Of a stretch of DNA of 8,472 nt, positions 1 to 6,345 are shown piece by piece (the first letter of the stretch is position 1; every line of letters starts with the position of its first letter). The notes under the pieces are model-generated. The model saw only the letters and a program-made list of their open reading frames with translations. It was not told the origin of the DNA and ran no database searches. Location: positions 1 to 8,472 of the forward strand of contig JASHXJ010000272.1 of assembly GCA_030043595.1 (NCBI GenBank), in the 5' to 3' direction. A program made the position numbers and the translations under genes. This DNA is from Trebonia sp. (GTDB lineage: Bacteria; Actinomycetota; Actinomycetes; Streptosporangiales; Streptosporangiaceae).

Positions 1-157
1 GGTCACCGCGTTCAACGAGATCTACACCTATTACGGCACCGGGCGCCAGGTGCTCCCGGCGACCGCGGAGACAGTGCCGTTTGCCAAGATCGGCTATATG
101 GGTAAGGAGGGGCCGGTCGTGAGGACCGTGGCCGCTGCTCGTTCGGAAGTGTCGTGA
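1..157 (+). CDS. C-terminal end of an unidentified protein (5' truncated by window edge)
   Basis: An open frame enters from the left edge (first whole codon at base 2) and gives about 51 residues before TGA at 155-157. The visible tail includes TAFNEIYTYYGTGRQ and then a short basic/alanine-rich end. No catalytic motif can be seen and I do not recognise the family. The A of its stop codon is also the first base of the next gene's ATG at 157, so the two are probably translationally coupled and belong to the same polysaccharide operon. The helical segment FNEIYTYYG loosely resembles the C-terminal helix of GT4 glycosyltransferases. If that holds, the order glycosyltransferase then 12-helix membrane protein would echo pelF-pelG, but this is speculation from a short tail. 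Confidence 0.6.
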   Translation, partial: VTAFNEIYTYYGTGRQVLPATAETVPFAKIGYMGKEGPVVRTVAAARSEVS

Positions 158-1530
158 TGACCGCGCTCGCCGGAATCGACAGGACGGAACTGGACGAGCT
201 CTGCAGCCGGTTCGCCGAGGTCTGCGAGTCCGCGGTGGATCCGCTTGAGATCGCTAGCGCGCTGGAATTCGAAGGAGTCAGTGACCGGACGGCGCGCTCC
301 GACTACGCCGCCGAGGACGTGTTCGTGCTGGCGCGTGTCCTGTATCACAGGGTGCCGCGGCGGCCCGCCGAGCCCGAGCCGGTGCCGGACCCCTGGCCGG
401 TGGGCCCGCTCCGGCCGCTGCTGCACGGCCTGCTCTACGCGCTGCCCGCGGTGTGCTTTCCCGCGGCGGGAGCGCTGCTGGTCGGGCCGGGCGTGCTGCC
501 TGCCCTCGTGGTGGCGCTGCTGTCCGGCTGGGGCCTGAGCCAGGGGCTGGCCGCCATCGGCTATCTGCGGCTGGGCATGGCCGGGCTTGGCCAGACCCGG
601 CGAGTGCTGCGCGCGGGCCTTGTGACGGGGCTGGCCGCGGTGGGACTCATCATGACAGTGACCGGGCTCGTCACCGGTGCGCACCCGACGGTGCTCTTCT
701 TCGGCGCCGGCGAGGGAGCCTACATGCTTGGCGCGTGCGTGCTGCTGGTGACCGGGACGGAATTGTGGCTGCTGCTGGCGCTGGCCCCGGGGGCGCTGGG
801 CGCCACGGCGTTCCTCGTTTCCGGGAAGTCGCCGGGCCTTGAGCACCTGACCTGGGCGGCGCTGGCCGCCACGCCGGTGCTCGCGTGCGTGATCGCGCTG
901 TCCGGCCGCGCCGGGTCCCGGGTCGGGCGGCTGCTGGTGGCGACCGAACTGTGGAGCGCCCTGCCCGCGGTCCTGCTGGGCGCGATCGCAGCCGGGCTGC
1001 TGACGTTCCCCGTCGTGTCGGGCCCGGACGGGCACGGCGGGGTCAACCTCGGCGCGCTGGTGGCGTCGGTCCCGCTGGCGCTCAGCATGGGCGCGGCGGA
1101 GTGGAGCCTGTTGTGGTACCGGCGGCGGATGCGACGGCTGCTCGAGGTGACCAACGACCCGGGCTGGTTCCGCATGCACGCCCGGCTGTCGCTGATCGGT
1201 GCCCTGCTGCAGTTCCTGTCGTGCACGGTGGTGCTGATCTGCCTGGGGATCAGCGTCGGGATCGAGACCGGCCTGCTGCGGACGCAGCACGAGATGATGC
1301 CGGAGATCGTGTCGTATCTGGTGCTCGGTGCCGCTATGTTTCTGGTACTGCTGCTGCAGGCGGTGCGGGTCCGCGCCGTGCCGCTCGCCGCGGCGGCCGT
1401 GGCGCTGGGCGCGGAAGTGGCCCTGCGCCAGCATGGGCTGGCCGTGGAGATCGCGGTGCCCGCGGCACTGCTGGTCGTGGTGGGCAGCTACGCCCTGGCC
1501 TGCCTCGGGGCGGCAGTGCGTCATGCCTAG
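157..1530 (+). CDS. Polytopic membrane protein (about 12 TM), putative exopolysaccharide exporter or assembly protein
   Basis: A protein of 457 residues (458 if the GTG at 154 is used). I prefer ATG 157 because GGAAG at 145-149 lies 7 nt upstream and the start overlaps the previous stop (TGATG). The first ~70 residues are soluble and helical, with the pattern DRTARSDY...DVFVLARVLYHRVPRRP. A proline-rich linker follows, then about 12 hydrophobic segments at roughly 88-110, 113-138, 152-174, 178-200, 203-223, 232-250, 262-288, 298-320, 345-370, 384-404, 408-424 and 430-453. A conserved-looking AEWSLLWYRRR sits at a membrane boundary near 315. I recognise the N-terminal motif only as typical of uncharacterised actinobacterial membrane proteins. 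Helix count and length are similar to MOP-superfamily exporters such as PelG (about 456 aa), but I see no clear PelG signature. Its position ahead of sugar-nucleotide genes, a glycosyltransferase and GH135-like proteins suggests export or assembly of a polysaccharide. Confidence 0.85.
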   Translation: MTALAGIDRTELDELCSRFAEVCESAVDPLEIASALEFEGVSDRTARSDYAAEDVFVLARVLYHRVPRRPAEPEPVPDPWPVGPLRPLLHGLLYALPAVCFPAAGALLVGPGVLPALVVALLSGWGLSQGLAAIGYLRLGMAGLGQTRRVLRAGLVTGLAAVGLIMTVTGLVTGAHPTVLFFGAGEGAYMLGACVLLVTGTELWLLLALAPGALGATAFLVSGKSPGLEHLTWAALAATPVLACVIALSGRAGSRVGRLLVATELWSALPAVLLGAIAAGLLTFPVVSGPDGHGGVNLGALVASVPLALSMGAAEWSLLWYRRRMRRLLEVTNDPGWFRMHARLSLIGALLQFLSCTVVLICLGISVGIETGLLRTQHEMMPEIVSYLVLGAAMFLVLLLQAVRVRAVPLAAAAVALGAEVALRQHGLAVEIAVPAALLVVVGSYALACLGAAVRHA

Positions 1531-1557
1531 CTGCCCCGCAAACTTACTCGAACTGAC

Positions 1558-1563
1558 AGGAGG
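1558..1563 (+). promoter_or_regulatory. Strong Shine-Dalgarno AGGAGG for the dehydratase gene
   Basis: A perfect AGGAGG four bases before ATG 1568. It fixes that start and excludes the longer upstream reading of the same frame, which would overlap the preceding membrane-protein gene. It is the strongest ribosome binding site in the window and follows the only sizeable gap (37 bp) within the first cluster. Confidence 0.85.
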
Positions 1564-1567
1564 AAGA

Positions 1568-2566
1568 ATGACCCAAACCACCGTGGCGGTCACCGGGGCT
1601 GAGGGCTTCATCGGCTCTCACCTGACGGAGGAGCTGGTGCGGCGCGGATACCGGGTAAAGGCCATGGCCCTCTACAACATGTGGAGCTCGGCCGGCTGGC
1701 TCGACACGCTGGCGCCCGACGTCCGTGAGTCGGTCGACGTCGTGTTCGGCGACGTGCGGGACCCGGCGTCGGCCCGTGAGCTGGTAGAGGACGCGGAGGT
1801 CGTCTACCATCTCGCCGCCATCGGGTCGGTGCCTTACTCGTACCGGGCGCCGCGCACCTTCGTCGACAACAACTCGCTCGGCACCCTGCACGTGCTCGAG
1901 GCGGTGCGTGTCTGCCGCACCCCGCGGCTGGTGCACACGTCGACCAGCGAGACCTACGGGACCGCCCGCACCGTGCCGATCAGCGAGGAGCACCCGCTGC
2001 AGGCGCAATCGCCGTACGCCGCCTCGAAGATAGCGGCCGACAAGCTGGTGGAGTCCTAACACCTGAGTTTCGGCCTGCCCGCGGTGACGCTGCGCCCGTT
2101 CAACACGTTCGGCCCGCGCCAGTCCACCCGGGCCGTCATCCCGCAGATCATCACCCAGCTGGCGGCCAGGCCCGCGCAGATCAAGCTGGGCGCGCTGGCG
2201 CCGACGAGGGACTTCAGTTTCGTCACCGACACCGCGGCGGCGTTCGTCACCCTGGGCACGGCGCCGGCTTCCGCGGTACTGGGCGAGGTGTTCAACTGCG
2301 GGCCCGGGGAGGACGTCTCGATCGGAGACCTCGCGGCGGAGATCGCGGCGCTGATGGATGTCCAGGCGGACATCGTCGAGGACGCGCAGCGGTTGCGCCC
2401 CAAGGAGTCCGAGGTGATGCGGCTGGTCTGCGACGCCTCTAAGCTCAGCGCACGGACCGGCTGGAAGCCGCAGGTAACCAGGGAAGAGGGGCTGCGCAAG
2501 ACCATCGACTGGTTCAGTGAACCGGCGAACCTGGCGCAGTACACCCTCAACGAGTACCACGTGTGA
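1568..2566 (+). pseudogene. LegB/ArnA-like NAD-dependent sugar-nucleotide 4,6-dehydratase/epimerase, interrupted by in-frame TAA at codon 164
   Basis: Extended short-chain dehydrogenase acting on a nucleotide sugar. Visible in the first half: Rossmann motif GAEGFIG (residues 10-16), VVYHLAA (78-84), TSTSETYG (124-131) and the catalytic YAASK (Y150, K154). The frame then meets TAA at 2057-2059 and continues unchanged for 168 codons, with HLSFGLP, RPFNTFGPRQS, AVIPQIITQ, the substrate-binding-type PTRDFSFV, and a normal C-terminus ending in TGA at 2564-2566. Without the stop it would be a full-length 332-aa enzyme. In LegB-type relatives the junction reads ...ES-Y-HLSFGLP, so TAA most simply replaces TAC (Tyr) by one base change. 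The catalytic residues and the sugar-binding half are separated by the stop. A second initiation at GTG 2084 could give a fragment, but it would lack the NAD site. A sequencing error is equally possible. The product would be a 4-keto-6-deoxy or epimerised UDP-sugar; the exact substrate is unknown. Confidence 0.88.
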
Positions 2567-2570
2567 CCCG

Positions 2571-3470
2571 ATGCGGATCCTGATCACCGGCGCGAGCAGC
2601 TTCCTCGGCAGCCACCTGAGGCGCGAGGCCGCTACCGCGGGCCACACGGTGCTGACCGCTGGCCGCTCGGCGCTGCCCGGGCGGCACATGCGGCTGGACC
2701 TCGTGGCCGATCCCGTCGCGGACGTCGCAGCGCTGCTGGCGTCCGCCGCGCCGGAGGTGGTCGTCAACTGCGCGGGGGCAACCGGCGGCAGCGCCGACGC
2801 ACTCGCGGCCGCCAACATCACCGCGGTGCACACGCTGGTCACGGCCCTGCTGCAGAGCCGCGTCCCGGCGCGGCTTGTGCATGTCGGGTCGGCCGCCGAG
2901 TACGGGGCGGCCGAGTCCGGCGTCCCGGTGGCCGAGACGGCCGTCCCTCGCCCGGCCGGGCTCTACGGCGTCACCAAGCTCGGTGGCACGCGGCTGGTGG
3001 AGCTGGCCAGGACGGCGGGCCTCGACGCCGTGGTGCTGCGCGTGTTCAACGTGGTCGGGGCCGGCGCGCCGGAAGACAGCCTTCCCGGGCACGCTGCCGC
3101 GCAGCTGCGCCGCTTCCTGGCAGCGGCCAACGGCGCGAGCCTGCGGCTCGGCCCGCTGAGCTCGGTCCGTGACTTCGTGGATGCCAGGGACGTCGCCGAC
3201 GCGGCGCTCGCCGCGGCGGCGGCGCCGTCCTTGCCGCACGCGATCGTCAACGTCGGCAGCGGCACCGGCCTCCCGGCCCGGGCCCTCGTCCAGGAGCTGC
3301 TCACGGTCAGCGGATGCGACGTCCCGGTGCGGGAGGACGCGGCCGGATCGGCGCGCACGGCCAGCCTGGACTGGCAGCAGGCCGACATCACGCGGGCGGC
3401 TAGCGACCTGGGCTGGCGGCCGCGCCGGGACCTGACCGCGGCTGTCCGCGACCTGTGGGATGGAGCCTGA
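2571..3470 (+). CDS. NAD-dependent epimerase/reductase, extended SDR family
   Basis: A 299-residue extended SDR. I start it at ATG 2571, four bases after the upstream stop, because MRILITGASSFLGSH then opens the Rossmann fold directly; no clear Shine-Dalgarno precedes it, so coupling to the upstream gene is likely. The nucleotide-binding loop is GASSFLG (7-13), with Ser where the middle Gly of GxxGxxG usually is. Other motifs are VVVNCAGA (63-70), VHVGSAAEYG (103-112), the catalytic YGVTK (Y132, K136), RVFNVVGAG (157-165) and RDFVDARDV (200-208). The C-terminus GWRPRRDLTAAVRDLW is typical for the family. It resembles GDP-4-keto-6-deoxy-mannose reductases and UDP-sugar 4-epimerases; the substrate cannot be chosen from sequence. 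With the upstream dehydratase it could form a two-step route, 4,6-dehydration followed by 4-reduction or epimerisation. Its stop shares one base with the next start (TGATG). Confidence 0.88.
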   Translation: MRILITGASSFLGSHLRREAATAGHTVLTAGRSALPGRHMRLDLVADPVADVAALLASAAPEVVVNCAGATGGSADALAAANITAVHTLVTALLQSRVPARLVHVGSAAEYGAAESGVPVAETAVPRPAGLYGVTKLGGTRLVELARTAGLDAVVLRVFNVVGAGAPEDSLPGHAAAQLRRFLAAANGASLRLGPLSSVRDFVDARDVADAALAAAAAPSLPHAIVNVGSGTGLPARALVQELLTVSGCDVPVREDAAGSARTASLDWQQADITRAASDLGWRPRRDLTAAVRDLWDGA

Positions 3471-4192
3471 TGTCCGCTCCGGATGGGCAGGCAGTTCCCG
3501 CGCAGCCTCGCCTGGTCATTCCGGCGTACTTTCACCCGCGGGCCGATCCCTGGCAGTGGCGCTGGCTGGCCGAGCACTCGTCGCTGGTCCGGCTGGTCGT
3601 CATCAACATCGCGAGCGGTCCGGGAAGCGCGCCGCAGCGGGCGTTCGTGGAGGCGGCGGACCTGCTGCACCAGGCGGGCGTGGGCATGATCGGCTACGTG
3701 GACACCGACTACGGGCGCGTGCCCATGTCGCAGGCGATTGCCGAGACAGGCCGGTACCAGGACTGGTACGGCGTCCGCGGGGTGTGCCTGGACCGGGTCG
3801 CGTCGAATCAGGAGCAGGTCCGGTACTACGGGGAGCTGGCGGCCCGGATCCGGGCGGAGAACGCGGACGTCGTGTTCTTCAACCACGGCGCGCACCCGGC
3901 CGAGACCTATGCCCGGCACGCGGACCTGCTCGGCACCTTCGAGGGGCCGTGGGCCGCCTACCAGCGGCTGCACGTGCCACGCTGGACACACCGGTGGCCG
4001 CCGGAGAAGTTCTACCACGTGGTGCACTCCGTGCCGGTAGAACGGCTCGCCGAAGCGCACCGGCTGGCGGCAAGCCGCCGCGCGGGGGCCGAGTACATGA
4101 CCGATCGAAGCGGCCCCAACCCGTACGATGCGCTCCCGGCCGACTGCCGCGTCGCCGAGCGCGGGCCCGAAGGCCAGACGCTGCGGAGCTGA
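3470..4192 (+). CDS. Spherulation-specific family 4 (spherulin-4/GH135-like) protein, no export signal
   Basis: 240 residues. ATG 3470 overlaps the previous TGA and has GGAG at 3462-3465; the in-frame GTG at 3455 would add only five residues and lies inside the upstream gene. The whole protein is one TIM-barrel-like spherulin-4 domain: VIPAYFHP (16-23) on the first strand, VVINIASGPGSAP (43-55), IGYVDTDYG (74-82), GVCLDRV (104-110), VVFFNHG (134-140), GTFEG (155-159) and GPNPYDALP (215-223). The characterised fungal member Sph3 (GH135) cleaves galactosaminogalactan and uses an Asp-Glu pair plus a downstream Glu. Here D108 and E158 fit, but the residue after the Asp is R109. No signal peptide or membrane segment is visible, so it should be cytoplasmic unless exported unconventionally, which is unusual for a polysaccharide hydrolase. 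It may act on lipid-linked intermediates or be a non-catalytic binding protein. It is clearly paralogous to the next gene. Confidence 0.88.
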   Translation: MSAPDGQAVPAQPRLVIPAYFHPRADPWQWRWLAEHSSLVRLVVINIASGPGSAPQRAFVEAADLLHQAGVGMIGYVDTDYGRVPMSQAIAETGRYQDWYGVRGVCLDRVASNQEQVRYYGELAARIRAENADVVFFNHGAHPAETYARHADLLGTFEGPWAAYQRLHVPRWTHRWPPEKFYHVVHSVPVERLAEAHRLAASRRAGAEYMTDRSGPNPYDALPADCRVAERGPEGQTLRS

Positions 4193-4193
4193 G

Positions 4194-5117
4194 ATGAACG
4201 CGCTAAGCAGGCACAGACACAGATACAGGTACCGGCACAACAGATACAACAGATACAACAGGTACGGCAGATACGGACGCGGCCGGGGCCGCGGTCCTGT
4301 CCGGAACGTGATGCTGATCGTCACGGTGCTGGCCGGAGTGGTGGCGGTGGCGGGAGTAGTGATCGTCGTCACCATCACCAGGGGAGGCGGGCAGCCGGGC
4401 ACGACCAGGCCGACGGGCAACGTGGCGGACGGCCTGTGCGAGCACATTACTGTCCCGGCCTACTTCTCCCCGCAGTACTGGACGCAGGCCACGAACAGCA
4501 CGCCGCCGCCCACGACCATGATCCTTGACATCTCCGGCGTGGGCGCCGGGAGCGCACCTGACCCTGAGCTGCAGAGCCTCGTCAGCCAGGCGAAGGCCGC
4601 GGGGATCACCATCCTCGGCTACTCCTCCACCGTGGACGGGCAGCGCCCGATCGCGCAGGTCGAAGCCGACGTGCGCGACTACGCGGCCTGGTACGGCGTG
4701 ACCAGCATCTTCCTGGACCGGGTCTCGGGACAGCCGGCGCAGGTCCGCTACTACCAGCAGCTCGCGAACTACATCCACCAGGCCCATCAGGGCTCCCAGG
4801 TCTGGCTCAACCCAGGCGTCTATCCCGACCAGGCCTACATGTCGATCGGCGACGTGGTGATGGTGTTCGAGGGCACCTATGCCCAGTACCTCACCGCCTC
4901 GGTGCCCGGCTGGGTACGGAACTACCCCGCCTCGAAGTTCGCGCACACGATCTTCGCCACCCCAGGAGCGGACCTGTCGAGCGCCCTCAGCCTGGCCCAG
5001 AGCAGGAATGCCGGGTACGTGTACGTGACCAACGTCACCGACGGCACCGGCAACCCCTACGACGCGCTGCCCAGCTACTGGTCGACCGAGGACGCGTCCG
5101 CGACAGCGGCCTGCTAG
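4194..5117 (+). CDS. Membrane-anchored spherulin-4/GH135-like protein with Arg/Tyr-rich N-terminus
   Basis: 307 residues from ATG 4194, which has GGAG at 4185-4188 and begins one base after the previous stop. Residues 6-34 form a basic tail made of RH, RY, NRY, GRY and RG repeats. A single hydrophobic segment follows (about 39-62), then a Gly/Thr/Pro linker, then a spherulin-4 domain (about 83-295). The basic flank inside suggests a type II anchor with the domain outside the cell. Domain motifs match the upstream paralogue: TVPAYFSPQ (86-94), MILDISGVGAGSAP (109-122), ILGYSSTVDG (140-149), SIFLDRV (171-177), VWLNPGVYP (203-211), MVFEG (223-227), NPYDALP (287-293). D175 and E226 align with presumed catalytic acids, and R176 replaces the Glu of fungal Sph3. 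It is probably the surface-acting hydrolase or polymer-binding partner of the cluster. The first 33 codons use AGA five times and AGG three times, unlike the rest of the cluster. Confidence 0.88.
   Translation: MNALSRHRHRYRYRHNRYNRYNRYGRYGRGRGRGPVRNVMLIVTVLAGVVAVAGVVIVVTITRGGGQPGTTRPTGNVADGLCEHITVPAYFSPQYWTQATNSTPPPTTMILDISGVGAGSAPDPELQSLVSQAKAAGITILGYSSTVDGQRPIAQVEADVRDYAAWYGVTSIFLDRVSGQPAQVRYYQQLANYIHQAHQGSQVWLNPGVYPDQAYMSIGDVVMVFEGTYAQYLTASVPGWVRNYPASKFAHTIFATPGADLSSALSLAQSRNAGYVYVTNVTDGTGNPYDALPSYWSTEDASATAAC
4212..4274 (+). repeat. Short in-frame tandem repeats (6-bp then 9-bp units) encoding RH/RY and NRY repeats
   Basis: Bases 4212-4235 are four imperfect 6-bp units of the type CAC/TAC-AGA/AGG, and 4239-4274 are four imperfect 9-bp units AAC-AGA-TAC (the third has AGG, the fourth begins GGC). 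They code for HRHRYRYR and then NRYNRYNRYGRY. The stretch is less GC-rich than its surroundings and enriched in AGA/AGG codons, consistent with microsatellite-like slippage in multiples of three that keeps the frame. Confidence 0.8.
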
Positions 5118-5122
5118 CAGGG

Positions 5123-6265
5123 ATGAGCGGCCGCCAGCCAGTGCGCGTGGCAACCGTCATCACCCGGTTGGAGGGTGGTGCCGGGATCCTGGCGCTGCAC
5201 GGCGCCCGGGCGCTGGACCGCGGCGAGTTCGCCACGACGATCGTGACCGGCAGCGGGGACCGCCTGCTCGACGAGGCCGCGCAGGCCGGCCTGGAGGTCC
5301 GCATAGAGCCGGTCCTGCGGCGGCCCATCGACCCGCGCAGCGACCTGCGGGCTCTGCGCGCGCTGCGCGCGCTGTTCGCGCAACGGAACTTCGACGTGGT
5401 GCACACGCACACGTCGAAGGCGGGCGTGCTCGGACGGATCGCCGCCCGGCGCGCGGGTGTGCCACGGATCGTGCACACCTATCACGGCTTTCCCTTCCAT
5501 GACTTCCAGTCACGCGCCCAGCGCGGCGCGTACGTCGCGATCGAGCGACGGCTCGGCCGGATCACCGACGTAGCGCTGTGCGTCGGGACCGGCGTCGCGG
5601 TGGAGGCGGTCCGCCGCGGCCTGGTGGCCCCGGAGCGGATCCGGACGATCGGCGTGGTCGTGGACAGCGGGTCACCGCGCACACAGGAAACCCGGGACAA
5701 GGCACGGCAGGCGCTCGGCATCCCGGCCGGGGCCGCCGTGGTCGGCGCGGTCGGACGGCTCACCTATCAGAAGGCGCCCGAGGACTTCCTGGCCGCGCTG
5801 CGCCAGCTTGGCCGGCCGGACGTGGTCGGCGTCTGGGTCGGCGGCGGCGAGCTGGCCGAGCGGATCGGCCGGCTGGCGGAAGCCCCTCCCCGGCTGGCGG
5901 AACCCCTTCCCCGCGTCGTGCTGGCAGGCGAGCGGACGGACGTCCCCGACATCCTGCCCGCCTTCGACGTCTTCGCGCTGCCCAGCCGCTACGAGGGCCT
6001 GCCCACCGCGGTGGTCGAGGCCATGAGGTGCGAAGTCCCCGTAGTGGCGACCGCCGTGAACGCCGTCGGCGACGTGGTCATCCCAGGAGAGACCGGCCTG
6101 CTGGTACCCCCGCAGCGCCCTGACCTGCTGGCCTCGGCGATCCGGTACCTGCTGGACCGGCCGGCCGTCGCGGCGCGCATGGCGGCCACCGCCCGCGCCC
6201 GGATCGACGGCCGGTTCGCCGTGGCGGAGCTGCGCGAAACGCTGACCGAGGCGTACACAGGCTGA
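5123..6265 (+). CDS. Glycosyltransferase family 4 (GT-B fold)
   Basis: 380 residues from ATG 5123, five bases after the previous stop; only a weak AGGG precedes it, so coupling is likely. The N-terminal domain carries a glycine-rich EGGAG (17-21), the sequence VVHTHTSKAGVLGRIAARR (92-110) and IVHTYHGF (116-123), all typical acceptor-side GT4 features. The C-terminal donor domain has VGAVGRLTYQKAPEDFLAA (207-225), VVLAGERTDVPDILPAFDVFALPSRYEGLP, and the EX7E motif E291/E299 in EGLPTAVVEAM, followed by GETGLLVPP (322-330). The fold and nucleotide-sugar retaining mechanism are supported; donor and acceptor sugars are not identifiable. There is no membrane segment, so it should work at the cytoplasmic face on a lipid carrier or growing chain. 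In this cluster it is the obvious user of the sugar made by the two SDR enzymes. Residues 250-263 contain a 7-residue tandem duplication. It is the last gene of the cluster. Confidence 0.93.
   Translation: MSGRQPVRVATVITRLEGGAGILALHGARALDRGEFATTIVTGSGDRLLDEAAQAGLEVRIEPVLRRPIDPRSDLRALRALRALFAQRNFDVVHTHTSKAGVLGRIAARRAGVPRIVHTYHGFPFHDFQSRAQRGAYVAIERRLGRITDVALCVGTGVAVEAVRRGLVAPERIRTIGVVVDSGSPRTQETRDKARQALGIPAGAAVVGAVGRLTYQKAPEDFLAALRQLGRPDVVGVWVGGGELAERIGRLAEAPPRLAEPLPRVVLAGERTDVPDILPAFDVFALPSRYEGLPTAVVEAMRCEVPVVATAVNAVGDVVIPGETGLLVPPQRPDLLASAIRYLLDRPAVAARMAATARARIDGRFAVAELRETLTEAYTG
5870..5911 (+). repeat. 21-bp tandem duplication inside the glycosyltransferase gene
   Basis: Two adjacent 21-bp copies (5870-5890 and 5891-5911) match at 19 of 21 positions and encode RLAEAPP and RLAEPLP. 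The repeat keeps the frame and lies between the donor-domain GGGELAERIG and VVLAGERTDVP segments, where a surface loop is expected. Confidence 0.85.
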
Positions 6266-6316
6266 GGCGGTCCCGGTGAGTTTGGCACGGCCTGTGGTGA
6301 ACCGCCCCGTTAAGTG

Positions 6317-6345
6317 TTGCGTTTCCGTATTTAAGGAGTTACGTT
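6317..6345 (+). promoter_or_regulatory. Possible sigma-70-type promoter (TTGCGT - 17 nt - TACGTT)
   Basis: TTGCGT at 6317-6322 and TACGTT at 6340-6345 are separated by 17 bases and roughly match actinobacterial -35 (TTGACA-like) and -10 (TAnnnT) boxes. The -10 lies within the left arm of the inverted repeat, as expected of a repressor-controlled promoter. The match is weak and made by eye. Confidence 0.3.

Noticed and set aside
1328..1567. Upstream extension of the dehydratase frame to 1328
   Set aside because: The added 80 residues are Arg/Trp/Cys-rich and overlap the membrane-protein gene; the Rossmann fold and AGGAGG place the start at 1568.
94..1611. 505-codon open frame on the minus strand
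   Set aside because: Antisense shadow of the membrane-protein gene. The translation is rich in Gln, His, Arg and Pro with no recognisable domain, as expected from the complement of GC-biased codons.
2084..2566. Independent gene starting at GTG 2084
   Set aside because: Same frame as the upstream half, no ribosome binding site, and it starts in the middle of an SDR fold; best read as the 3' part of the interrupted gene.
1544..2842. 432-codon open frame on the minus strand across the dehydratase
   Set aside because: Shadow of two genuine SDR genes on the + strand. It is tempting because the + strand gene is interrupted, but its translation is low-complexity and it spans the boundary of two real genes.
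2963..4447. 494-codon minus-strand frame with PYLLYLLYLL repeats
   Set aside because: The Leu/Tyr repeats are the complement of the AGATAC-type tandem units at 4212-4274. The rest is antisense to three well-supported genes.
6266..6306. GGCGGT/ACCGCC inverted pair after the glycosyltransferase as a terminator
   Set aside because: Only six base pairs with a 29-nt loop and no T-run; not enough to call a terminator.
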